A stretch of DNA of 64,000 nucleotides from Marisa cornuarietis (Eukaryota; Mollusca; Gastropoda; Architaenioglossa; Ampullariidae): contig SMMW01000020.1 of the NCBI GenBank assembly GCA_004794655.1, forward strand, positions 248,001 to 312,000. Reading direction: 5' to 3'. How positions within the stretch are numbered: position 1 is the stretch's first letter; each line of letters starts with the position of its first letter. Of this stretch, positions 11,919-22,291 are shown in pieces. A program made the position numbers and the translations under genes. The notes beneath the pieces were generated by a model. The model worked only from the letters and a program-made list of their open reading frames with translations. It was not told where the DNA came from and did not search any database.

Positions 11919-12589
11919 TACACGCATCCCACTGACAATACAAGTATCACATTCCTGTACTTCGCGAACAGATTTCTCGGTTATTTTATTTAATTTTATT
12001 TTTTTTTAGTTTTTGGCTTTGGTGGTAAATGTTCTTTCTTTTAAAAATGTTTTCACGTAAAAGCAGCGAACCACCAGTAAATTATTTTCTTTCGAAAAAT
12101 ACCTTGATGAACTGAAAGTCTTGTGCCCGCTAAAGACATCTACTTTTCTTTAGTAAAACGGAAAATATTTTTACTTTGTGTCTTCCCTCTTTTTAAATAA
12201 ATTTTCAGGTAAAAGAATCTATTTTCAGATCTGCAACTTATTTAGTTTTAAATGAACTTCTATTTTCGCCTATTTTTGAAAATTTGTTTTGCTGTTATTT
12301 TTATTTGGCATTTGCGTGTGCATGTGGGTGTTTTTAAATCTTCAAAAAAGCAACGTTTAATTCCAAAGGTTTCAATTACTTTTAAAATTGTTCTCATCGG
12401 AAAAACATTTTTTGATTCATTGAGATATTTTAGTGAACAAAGAATTATAAATATCTCCTAGCAATTAAAACTTAAGCAGTGCTTCAAAACAGTCCATAAT
12501 CATAACTGTTCCAGTAGGCAGCCATGTAGTGTTGTCGAGGATGTCTCTGAACCGTCTGAAAAAGAATGCCAGTAGCCTGGGGCGTAGTT

Positions 12590-12775
12590 ATGAAACGAAA
12601 GTTAGTAGTTTCCCCAGGACAACATGGGGAACCCAAGTAGTCATAATTCTATGCCCGGACCCCGCAGACATTACATGATGTTTCTTTACCTCGGGGCATC
12701 TTTGCCTCCGCTTTATAACTACAGCTCCAAGGGGTAAACACCCACCTCAGAGTTCTGGACACCGCTTTATAATCT
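12590..12775. repeat. Dispersed short repeat (member 1)
   Basis: This stretch contains ATGCCCGGACCCCGCAGAC, GGGGCATC, CCGCTTTATAACTAC and TCTGGACACCGCTTTATA. Related text occurs in reverse orientation near 15240-15560 and, in part, near 53850-53960 (GGGCATC then CTCGCTTTATAGCTAC). It is probably an old SINE or other non-autonomous repeat. Ends are not resolved. Confidence 0.35.
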
Positions 12776-12828
12776 TTGTGTTTAAAAATATAAACATTAC
12801 GAGATCAAATCAAGAGTCAAATAATTAC

Positions 12829-14686
12829 ATCGCGGATATTGTAGGAGGAGCGGACTTGGCGCCAATTCAGATATTAAAGGATACACTTTCGTCGTAAATA
12901 AGTGGCTTCGTGGATGAATACTTAGATAAGTCACACATTCTATGTTCTTTGACTGTTCGTGTCGAATATTACCCAGAAGGTATATCTATTAGAAAATCAA
13001 TATGCATCATTAATATAAATGTTAATAAGAATATTGTGGTCTTCAGGTGCCAGGTGAGTAAAAGTGTTTGTGAAAGGAGTGTATCTTCTACGTTTGCTCG
13101 GTTGTGATGTTTCTATGTAACCTGGTAATTATAACGAGAGCTGTCGAAAATTATTTAAAATAACTCTAAGTATTTATTTGGATAGCAAGTAAATGGATAA
13201 CACGAGCCCAGCTTCTAGTACTTTAGCGAATAAATTGCACTTTATTATGGCTAATTATCATGTCCCTTTGATTCCTCGATACACACTAACACCTGATAAC
13301 ACTGACATCATTCGATAAGTCCAGCGTAAGGTCAAGCAAATTACACAATAAATCTGTGGAAATTGTTTACTCCTTTAGGCACGTAGGCACTGTTTTTTGA
13401 CTGCCAGCTTAAATGAGGTGTAAAAACTAAACACATTGTTTAATTTGGCCAGCAAAGAATTACTTTAAGCTAGACAGTTTTTTTTAAGTCAGGAGAACAA
13501 TTTTCAATCACTTTAATCACTCATAATAAAGAAATAAGAAATACTTTTATTTTTTTTTTGTTTTGGGTGCACGTTCCGCAGTCTTTCAGGCCATGATAAG
13601 AACAGTTTGAACAGTATAGGTAACATGCGTTCTTAGGTAACTGGAGTTTAGGAGATGAATCTGAAGTATTTTTCTAACAGGCAAATTATCAGAAAGGCTA
13701 TGTTCGAAAGACAGGACCATTTGTATAACACGGCAAGAAATACACTAATTTAATAAATATTCAGAATTCTTTCCTATTTAATGAGCCCTATCAGCATTAC
13801 AAATTATATCTTGATGTATAAAATGCGTAATAAACTTTTTATTAACTTAAGCTAAATTTAACCGAGATAAAACAAAAAAACACGAAATTTTGAAAGGCAG
13901 CAAACGTTCCGCTATTATGCACGAGATACAATTTCCAGTGTGATTTAGGTAAAATTCATGTAGTTGAGGAAAAAATGGTAGTGTTAAGTTGTGGCCGACT
14001 AGCCTCTTGGACTGCCATGAAGTTCACGTAAAGTTGAAAAGCATCTTTGGTGCTGCTGATCACCAGCTGGAACTTCACAACACTGGAGTAGGTAAAGAAT
14101 TCTTCTGGGAGAAAGTTAACAAAATCATCAAACATAGCCGTGTTTTCCGCATCGATTAAAACTATTCTGTATTGAGACACCACTAAATTATTAAACACCT
14201 GCAAATACGCCACCATCTCTTAAGGAACTTCCAGCTCTATGGAAGGTAAGGATGGACGAGTTTGTCTGAGATTTGCTGGTCGGCGTTACAAAATAAATAT
14301 TCTTCTTTCCTTCCCGCTCACATGATAGCTGTGCCAGTAGTTACCACACTCTTCAAGATGTAAGTCCAAATGAAGTGATTGAAATCCTGTAACTTGATTG
14401 TCAAGCGTATTCACACCAGCATCGGCCGTGTGTGACCACGTTGTCAGTTTTTCCATAATTATTTTCTTTCTGCAGATGAGTAATTTTCAGTATATGTGCC
14501 ATCAAAGTCACTGGTAGGATCTTTTGAAAGTGGAAAATAATATTGGAGTACCTTTTTCGGTTATATTTTCTCCCTCACATTTGTTTATATGACCGGTTGC
14601 GTTTATTGCTATAACGGGATTGTGAAGGACGCAAAAACTGTAGACATAACATCGCGAGAAACATTATTCCAGTCATTCTGACATAT
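12829..14686 (-). pseudogene. Receptor unit D: exon 1-2 relic
   Basis: Exon 1 relic at 14686-13957: it has the AG acceptor and ATG context, then frameshifts. A clean stretch (VAYLQVFNNLVVSQYRIVLI... to RPQLNTT) matches the end of the CUB-like domain, but the donor is destroyed (CTACAGGT in B has become CTACATGA). Exon 2 relic at 13121-12829: both splice sites are recognisable but it is only 293 bp against 706. The part from the second CUB-like domain through LDLa and most of the CTLD is deleted, joining PLIYDES-type sequence directly to the SAPPTIS end. Exons 3-5 are absent and unit A's upstream region follows. It cannot encode a receptor. Confidence 0.75.
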
Positions 14687-15239
14687 CTGCAAAAATAAGA
14701 ATAAATGATTATAAAGTCATAAGAGATCCTCCTCCTCCTCCTGCATAATCACATCCTCTTTATTACTTGTAATAAAAACATCAGGCTTTGACATTGTTCT
14801 CACAAACGCATATTGTTGACTAGTGCGCTGTGGTTAGTACAATTTCTTGAACTCACAAAACACTACACCAGCGAACGAGTAAAAGCTGAAGCAACGGAGC
14901 CATGTGTAAAATAAAGTCAAATATGAATAAAGTTGCTGACGGAAAGTTTTTAATAATAAAACGGAAGTTTAGGATGTCTTTTATCAGTTCTTTTATAAAC
15001 TTAGATCCCCAAAGTCCCATGCAAGAGCACTCACTGCAGACAAGAGTTGTACAAAGATTACTGAAAAAGAAAGAGGAAAAAAGAAGAAAATCAGATACAG
15101 TTAAAAAAGAAATACAACAGACAAAAACAGAAACAAAAACCAACAGTTGTTTTCAGGTCAGAGAAGATATACAGAAACTCTACTCACATTGTGACCCCGC
15201 CATGCTTAAAGTCATCTTTAGCACATAATTTTTAGCTTT

Positions 15240-15560
15240 AATTGTAATGGCTCAACAAACAGCCTTTTGTTAGGTTTGAAAACAGAAGGGGCCCTAATCA
15301 CAAAGAAAAGGTAAGCCATGGCCCATGGGCAAAGTGGGTAACTCAAGGAAACACGTCTTGTTTTAAACTGATAAAGCGGTGTCCAGACTTCACGAATGAT
15401 GTTTTACCTTTACAGTCGAAGTTAGAAAACGGTCACATAGATGTTATGGGTTTAAAAAAAATGAAGTAGAGTCCGCGGGGTCTGGGCATTGCATTGATAC
15501 TACAAAAACATGCTTCTTTGTAAGTTTCCGATTTCCACCCGGGAAAACGACTTACTCTAG
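15240..15560. repeat. Dispersed short repeat (member 2, inverted)
   Basis: Read on the minus strand, it shares ATGCCCAGACCCCGCGGAC and TCTGGACACCGCTTTATC with the stretch near 12590-12775. It lies upstream of unit D exon 1, within the D first intron. Confidence 0.35.
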
Positions 15561-15774
15561 CTTGATAACTTCCCCTGTTGGGTGGATCACGTGTTTTCAA
15601 CTCTTTAAACTCCATGGCAATGATAACACATAAAATATGTAATTTTTGTAATAGAAAGTTAGCAACGGACTAAGAAGCAATAACAAACTATTATAGAAGT
15701 ATTGATGCTGTTCACACCAACGTGTCGCCGTCACACCACAAAGCAACTATTCTCAACGACTATAGTCAGCTTGT

Positions 15775-16235
15775 GATGATGTTTACTCTCACGACAGTAT
15801 TCACCTTATAATGATGTTTACTCTGACGACAGTATTCACCTTATAATGATGTTTACTTTGACGACAGTATTCATCTTATAATGATGTTTACTCTGACGAC
15901 AGTATTCATCTTATAATGATGTTTACTCTGACGACAGTATTCATCTTATAATGATGTTTACTCTGACGACAGTATTCACCTTATAATGATGTTTACTCTG
16001 ACGACAGTATTCATCTTATAATGATGTTTACTCTGACGACAGTATTCATCTTATAATGATGTTTACTCTGACGACAGTATTCATCTTATAATGATGTTTA
16101 CTCTGACGACAGTATTCATCTTATAATGATGTTTACTCTGACGACAGTATTCACCTTATAATGATGTTTACTCTGACGACAGTATTCATCTTATAATGAT
16201 GTTTACTCTGACGACAGTATTCACCTTATAATGAT
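15775..16235. repeat. 35-bp minisatellite, about 13 copies, over the unit D first-exon donor
   Basis: The unit on the plus strand runs TTATAATGATGTTTACTC, TGACGACAGTATTCACC, with a C/T variant near the end. The arms differ by single bases only. Read on the minus strand, the unit contains ATAAGGTGAATACTGTC, which aligns with the end of the non-coding first exon and its candidate donor in units B (GGGTAAATACTATC) and C (CAGGTAAATACTGTC). The array therefore arose by amplifying an exon/intron border. The repeats are contiguous, with no unique spacers. Confidence 0.85.
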
Positions 16236-16442
16236 GTTTACTAACACTTTTCTTTGATCGACAGACTTTAGCAAACGACGATGATTTAGCAAATGATTTT
16301 GAACGTTCCAGCCTCTTTTTACTAAAAGTAATTTTCAGATGGCTGCAGACTTCACCAAAGTCCTGTTACTGATGTCTTTAAAGACACCTGACTAGACACA
16401 CATCGCCACAGGGAGCAGTGAGGGGGGTGGGGGAGCAGGCAG

Positions 16443-16559
16443 TGATGCAGTACAGTTTCCTCTTTTTAAAGGTTCTTCCTGTACACTTTTTTGTGATTTA
16501 GTCTTTTGTGTTAAAACGTCTTCTGCTTTCCAAATTCGTCAGGAATCAGTGGGTGGCAC
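16443..16559 (-). promoter_or_regulatory. Unit D promoter relic
   Basis: The conserved upstream box is intact (GTGCCACCCACTGATTC, 16559-16543). The initiator ACTGCATCACTG is also intact (A at 16443). The TATA position reads TTTAAAAAG and the TATA-to-Inr spacing is about 7 bp shorter than in units B and C. The core promoter is therefore probably dead, in line with the coding relic. Confidence 0.5.
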
Positions 16560-16738
16560 ATACACAACCCAAAGAGTACTTTGCGAAAAAATTCTTTGGG
16601 AATTTGTGTTTGCTCTGCTGGTCAATGATCTCGTGCTGCTTAGAAAACTTTTAACGTAAAATCAACAACTACCATTAAATGCTTAAGTTTTCTTTTTCTA
16701 TTTTCTTTTTTATACTTTACTCTTTGCAGTCTTTTTGT

Positions 16739-16765
16739 TTCTCTCTCTCTCTGTGCGTGTGTGTG

Positions 16766-16809
<44 letters not shown>

Positions 16810-16813
16810 TGTG
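16739..16813. repeat. (CT)n/(TG)n microsatellite
   Basis: A CT run passes directly into a TG run with a few interruptions. It lies upstream of the unit D promoter relic. Confidence 0.9.
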
Positions 16814-18572
16814 TGTGCTTAAAATCTCAAAATATAGCCAGTGTTTAAAAAAATATTTCCTTTAAAAATAGTTCTCTATGATGAACTATTTTCTTGATTC
16901 CTACAGTTATTTTAGTTAACCATAAATTTTAAATATTTCCTAGCAGTTAAAACTTTAGCTGTGCTTCATAAAAGGAAAGGAAAAAGTTTATTTATGTAAT
17001 TATATTTTATTTTTATTGTGTTTAGTTGCATCTTTATTTATTTATTTTACTTTAGTTTTTACACAGACAGTTAAAGGAACACTTTAATCACGAAAAAGAG
17101 AGACTTAAAATATAAATACCGACAACATATTAAATTGTTCTACTCACAAAATAATGTTCCAAGGATTTGTTTGCTCACAATCGTTTCTTAAACAAAGTTC
17201 AGGGATAGAAAAAGTATTGGCCAAAGGTGTATATCATTTTAAAGTTTTTAGTAATAGTGTTTTGAATGACTGAGTTTTAAATAAATGTGTAAAGAAATAA
17301 TTCATGCGTTCTGATTGGCTTTCTTGTGCAAAACACAATTGTAGAGTAGTAATATATTATTGCAGTGCTGTTAGGATAGTTTGTGATACACTGATCACCA
17401 TACCAAGTATTATCCACTCTAACAAAAATTAACAGCACAGAAAAAAGTCACGTATGGTTATAAAAAAAGACTCAGAAGAAAAGAGTAGAAATGAGAAAAT
17501 AAAGGCAGGGCTATGTAGCTTCATTTCATTTATTTTCCTCTACATTTTACAATGGATGTGCAAATCAGTCATTCTCGTTAAAACCTAATTTGTTTTTCAT
17601 TCGTCCATCTGGCAGCTAGAACGAGCTATTTAGTTAATAAGTAGAGACACATAGGTAGTAAAGCATAGAAAGTTGAAGAGACTGTTAGGAATCAACAAGT
17701 GCAAGACAGACAAAGGCGATTCAAAGAGGATGAAAATATCATTTTCAGAATTGATTAAGTGAATAAAATGGCTAATCGAGGAACAATCTGAGAATGATGC
17801 GACGATGTCTCATTGTATGGCAGCTCGGAATTTCATGAAAACATCAACTTAAAAAAAATAAAATTTTGCAGGCACTGGTGTACATCAATGTAAGGTAGGA
17901 ATAAAACGGAAGAGAGAAAAAGGAAAGAAAGATGAAAAAAATAATGGCTCTTGAGCTCACTGTCACTGATATTTTACATTGACCGTTGCAACGATTCCTG
18001 GGTTTTTGGTGAATAAAGTATTCCAGTCTTTTTAAGGCCATTGTCATCGCCTTGTCGAATGAATGAAACGGAAAGTAGGGATTATCGTCCTTCACCATAC
18101 CCTCACTTCTCTGTCCCCTCGCCTCTTCTGTGTGTGTCATGTGTTTATATATATATATATATAAATATAATCTCAATACCCTGGAGAGGGTCACAGATTA
18201 ATAAAGAATCTTCTTCATGCACTCTTCACCTCTCTTGTCTATCCTATCCTCTCTTCTTCTACTTTCTTTCTCACGAAACAGCAACACACATTAAACTGTT
18301 ATAGAGGAATGATCCCGGCGTCCCAATGGACGAAGAATGGATAGACAATACATCAGTAAATGAATAATGGATAGCACATAAGAGCAGTTCAGATTGCCGA
18401 TCTCAGAGACAAACCTTCCCTGTAAAGGGCAGCCTGTTGATAAGTGTTTATGCATCAGGTCAACCAAATACAGCATGTTACTCCACACTTGGTATTATCT
18501 CTTTATAAGACATTAAGTCAATAAAACAATAACTACGATAGCTGATGGAAGCATGGCTATGTTTTAAATGCT

Positions 18573-18925
18573 ACAGTCAGTCAGTCAGTCAGTCAGTCAG
18601 TCAGTCAGTCGTCCCTTGCCTGGCACCTGTCGATGGGGGGAGCACATGGATAGACACGGCAGCTGATAGGGCCCGCCACTCTTGTCTATTGTGGGCGATA
18701 GTCAGCAGGTCCTGTACAGGACGACCAGTCCAGTCTTTGATATTCGTAAGTCAGTTCTTTCTCTGACCACCGCGGCGTCGGCCAACCTCCAAGGGTGTCT
18801 TCGACAAGGTGTCGTGCCGGGTTACATGGCCAAAGAAGACCAGCTTACGTCACTTGACTGTTGATAGTAGAGGTTCCTGGTGTCCTACCAGTGTGGCCAT
18901 CTTGTTTCTTACAAAGTCGTTGGTA
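18573..18925 (-). mobile_element. LINE 3' fragment with (CAGT)n tail
   Basis: The minus strand encodes the end of a non-LTR ORF2 (TLVGHQEPLLSTV, KDWTGRPVQDLLTIAHN) and finishes in a GACT tetramer run, seen on the plus strand as (CAGT)n at 18573-18610. It is the same family as the copies near 9.1-9.6 kb and 33.9-34.7 kb. It is 5'-truncated, which is typical of LINE insertion. Confidence 0.75.
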
Positions 18926-20821
18926 AGATGTTACACGCTTGATTAAAGAATGCTCTGGAAAAAAAAGAGATGAAGAAAATCAATTCTTGAAGCGTTTATC
19001 AAACTGAAGTTAATAGGTTAGCTCTGACTCCTGCAACCGTTTATCTGATACCTTATTTACATTTCCTACTTACTGATCTATTGAACCTCCAATTTCTTGT
19101 CTACAAACCTACCTTCTGCTCCATTCGATTTGTTCGCTGTCAATGTGTTGATGTGACCTTCACACTACTCATCTATAATGCATTGGAAAATGGACACCGA
19201 TGTTTATCGTTGGCAGCTTTGAGGCCGTTGCCATTGTCGTTAAAACATGGATTAACACATTCCCTCGACTGCTTCGTCATCAATTTCATATGATTTAAAA
19301 TTGAAGACCATTTTCCCATTACTATCTGTCACTAACAGGGCTATGTTAACGTTTAGTGTACAAATAAAAATAATAAATAATCACTCTACTTTATATATTG
19401 ATATTTTATACTTGTACTTATTGTATTTTCAACTTAAAAGTTTTTATGAGATTTGTAATCGATTTTTTTTCGCTTTACTTTGTGACTGTATTCCATTGTA
19501 ATAGGCCAAGATAGGGGAGATAACTATAGTTTCCTAACCCTAGAGCAGCAGCTCTTTCCCCTGCTCCGTGAGTTTTGATGTTTTGAGGAAAAGTAGCTCC
19601 AGGTATCGGATAGTTGGAACTGAGACATGACGAGAGCGAGGATGATATCTGGTAAACATATGAAAGGAATAGGGAGGACATTAGCCTGGGAGAAGCCAAG
19701 ATTTACCTTCAGTCTGTAGACAGGGGGTACTACTCTAGCTGAGGGAGCCTACTGTTCTGTTACTAATTTCGACACATTCGTTCAGCTTTTTGTTTGTTGT
19801 TAAATTTTTTTATAGTATTTGTATTATAAGTGTTCTTTTTACCCTATATTATTACTTTTCTAATTTAAAAGCTCAACTTATTTTTATTTAAAACTGTTCC
19901 AGAAGATTGCTTGTCGCTATAAAGCAAGTCAGAACACAAACTATTTGTAAACGAATTTATTTAAGAGCAAAACATGAAAATATGATATATCATGTAACAG
20001 CCGGTAGTTTCAGGCAACAAACCTGTGGAGAAGACTTTTCCTCATGAAGTTTGATTTCGGTACCTTGGGATGCCACTACGAGTATTAACAAATCAAACTG
20101 TCCTCCACAACAAACTATGGCCGCCTCCCTGAACTTTGTTAAACGCAATTGTAAGCAAACGGTCGAAGCGATTTCAAATGTCGGTATTTATAATTTACCT
20201 CATTTTTCAGATAATTTGTGTGTTCCTTTACCTGTCTGTGTGAAAATAAAATAAAATAAAATAAAATAACTCTTTTCTTTCGTATTATGAAGCACAACTA
20301 CAGTTTTTGTTGCTAGAAAATATTTGTAATCCCTTGTTTACTAAAATATCTCTAGGAATCAGGAAAATGCTTTCTTGGTTGAAAGCTATTTTGAAAGTAA
20401 ACTTCTTGTATCAGACGTTGTTCATTATTTACAGATTTATAAGCTGCCACGAAGAAAAAATACATCAAAAACAAAAAATAAAATAAGCAGCAAAGTAAAA
20501 GTTAGAAAAAATAGAAACATTTACTTAAAAGTCATTCGAATCTACATATATTCTTCGGAAAATAGTTTTTTACATTGAGGTCTGCTTAACAGTTTCAGAC
20601 AGGGCGATGTGAAGTATTTTTTTTTTAATTTTTCGTTTTACCTCAGAAATACTTAAAGCCTGGTTGAGTCCTGTGTCAGAAAGTTGAATTTTATGTGAGT
20701 TCGCTGATTGTACGTTAAAGAATTTTTAAAAGTAGCACAAAACCATTTTCTAGTCCACGAAAAAAAAACCCGGAGAATCTCTTCGCAAAGTACTACTTCA
20801 GTTGCAACAACAAAACGCGTT

Positions 20822-20945
20822 TGTGCCCCCCACTGATTGATCGCGATCTTTAGAGAGAAGATTTTTGAACACAAAAGACTAAAGAAAAAAAAATTACAGG
20901 AAGAAGATTTATAAAACGGAGTATTGGAGCTGTACTGGATCACTG
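20822..20945 (+). promoter_or_regulatory. Unit B promoter: upstream box, TATA, initiator
   Basis: The box TGTGCCCCCCACTGATTG lies at 20822-20839. TATAAAA lies at 20910-20916. An initiator TCACTG at 20940-20945 has its A at 20942, 32 bp from the TATA start. The same three blocks occur at matching distances in unit C and, with changes, in A and D, although surrounding sequence has diverged. That supports function by conservation between paralogues. Confidence 0.65.
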
Positions 20946-21164
20946 CCATCTTCCTCTCGCCTCTTTGTGTCTAGTCAGGTGTGTGTTCAAAGACATGACT
21001 CACCTCTCTTTGCAGTCTGTAGTGCAGCACGATCTGATAAATACTATTTAAAGTGAAGCTGGAGTCTTCAGAATCTTTTCTTTAAACACAGTCGTTTGGT
21101 AAAGTCTGTGAATCAAAGAGAAGTGTTAGAAAATAGCATTATCGGGTAAATACTATCAACCATG
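20942..21164 (+). other. Predicted non-coding first exon of unit B
   Basis: Shared blocks include GTCTAGTCAGGTGTGT and ATCAAAGAGAAGTGTTAGAA, as in unit C. Two candidate donors lie 19 bp apart: TCGG|GTAAAT (exon end 21145) and CATG|GTAAAG (exon end 21164). The second aligns with the donor chosen for unit A. It would splice to 21537, a few bases upstream of the start codon. Confidence 0.5.
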
Positions 21165-21536
21165 GTAAAGTTAAATAACATCGTTAGACGCTGACAGGAA
21201 GACATTGAGGACGACTGGTGTCTGATGTTACTGCGGCACATCGCCGTTAATTCTGTCAACAACATCAATATCATCGCAACTCGCCGCCCTGTACAACTCT
21301 TTAGTGCTCCATGAGACTTTTCGTAAAATTACTGACAAAATATACCCCAGATATCCGTTTTATTGTAAAATATCTTTCCATCAGCAATAGGTTTCTGTAT
21401 TAATTTTGTACTTTATAAAAGACCTGGGTCCGGTACTTTATCTTTTATTATTCACTGGTAGGGTGTTTTGTAAGTTCTGGAAAGTGTAAAAAAGAAGATG
21501 ATGATTGTGAATCTCTAATAAATCATCTTTTTGCAG

Positions 21537-22291
21537 ATGTGGCAGCATGTCCAGAATCAAGTTCCATGCATCGCTTGGTATACTTTTCTGCGTGTTTCAA
21601 AATGACCTTATAGCCAGAAATGCATACAGTCATATCAACGAATGGAAGAAAGAAAATATTACCGAAGGAAAGGTCCGGCAAGATTATCTCCCCGTGTCAC
21701 TAGAATCTGACTTTGACTTTGATGACATATATACTCAAAGTGACTTGTCTGTAGAAAAAAATGGTTATGACAAGTCTTATAACGGGGTCACACAACTGCT
21801 TTTACCGATGAACACCGATGAACAAACTAGTGTAAATACTTTTGACCATCTGGCTACAGGTTTTCATTCCGTTCATGTGGACTTAGATCTTGAAGAATGC
21901 AGCAACCACTGGCACAGTTACCCCGTGAGAGGGAGTGAAGGAAGCATTCTCATTTCTCTCACACCGACCGACAACTCTCAGACAGACTCGGCCGTCCTTA
22001 TTTGCAACATAGAGCTCCAAGTTCCTCGTGGGATGGTGGCTCATTTGCAGATGATTAATAAGCTAAAGGTATCTCCATATAGAATCATTTTAATGGACGA
22101 GGAAAACTCTGTTATGCTTAGCGATTATGTAGATAGTCTCCTGAGTGAATATTTTACCTACTCCAGTGTTGTGAAATTTCAGCTGATGACAAATATCCAC
22201 AAATCTCCTTTTCAACTATGCGTGAACTTCACGGCAATCACAGAAACTAGTCGGCCACAACTTAAGACTACTTTTCTCTCCTCAACTACAG
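21537..22291 (+). CDS. Unit B coding exon 1 (signal peptide, first CUB-like domain)
   Basis: The acceptor TTTTTGCAG ends at 21536 and the ATG is at 21547. The leader MSRIKFHASLGILFCVF is hydrophobic. An acidic linker follows, then a module with Cys118, Cys153 and Cys225 containing HWHSYPVRGSEGSI, VPRGMVAHLQM and PFQLCVNFTAI. The exon ends ACTACAG|GTATTT in phase 1. An out-of-frame ATG at the exon's first base opens a 22-codon frame that overlaps the receptor start. Confidence 0.8.

Larger units (their letters stand above)
16470..20800. other. Divergence zone between the minus-strand and plus-strand receptor pairs
   Basis: No gene is recognised. The outer 0.5-1 kb at each side is homologous between units (for example GGAATCAAGAAAATA upstream of D and GGAATCAGGAAAATG upstream of B), so the duplication unit includes upstream DNA. 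A LINE 3' fragment lies at 18573-18925. (CT/TG)n microsatellites lie at 16739-16813, with a short (AT)n near 18148-18165. The rest is AT-rich and featureless to me. Confidence 0.45.

Noticed and set aside
14902..15228. 108-codon Lys-rich frame in the unit D first intron.
   Set aside because: Low-complexity AAG/AAA-rich DNA with no homologue among the other units.
15775..16235. Regular 35-bp repeats suggesting a CRISPR array.
   Set aside because: The units are contiguous with no unique spacers, in a eukaryotic genome with spliced genes.
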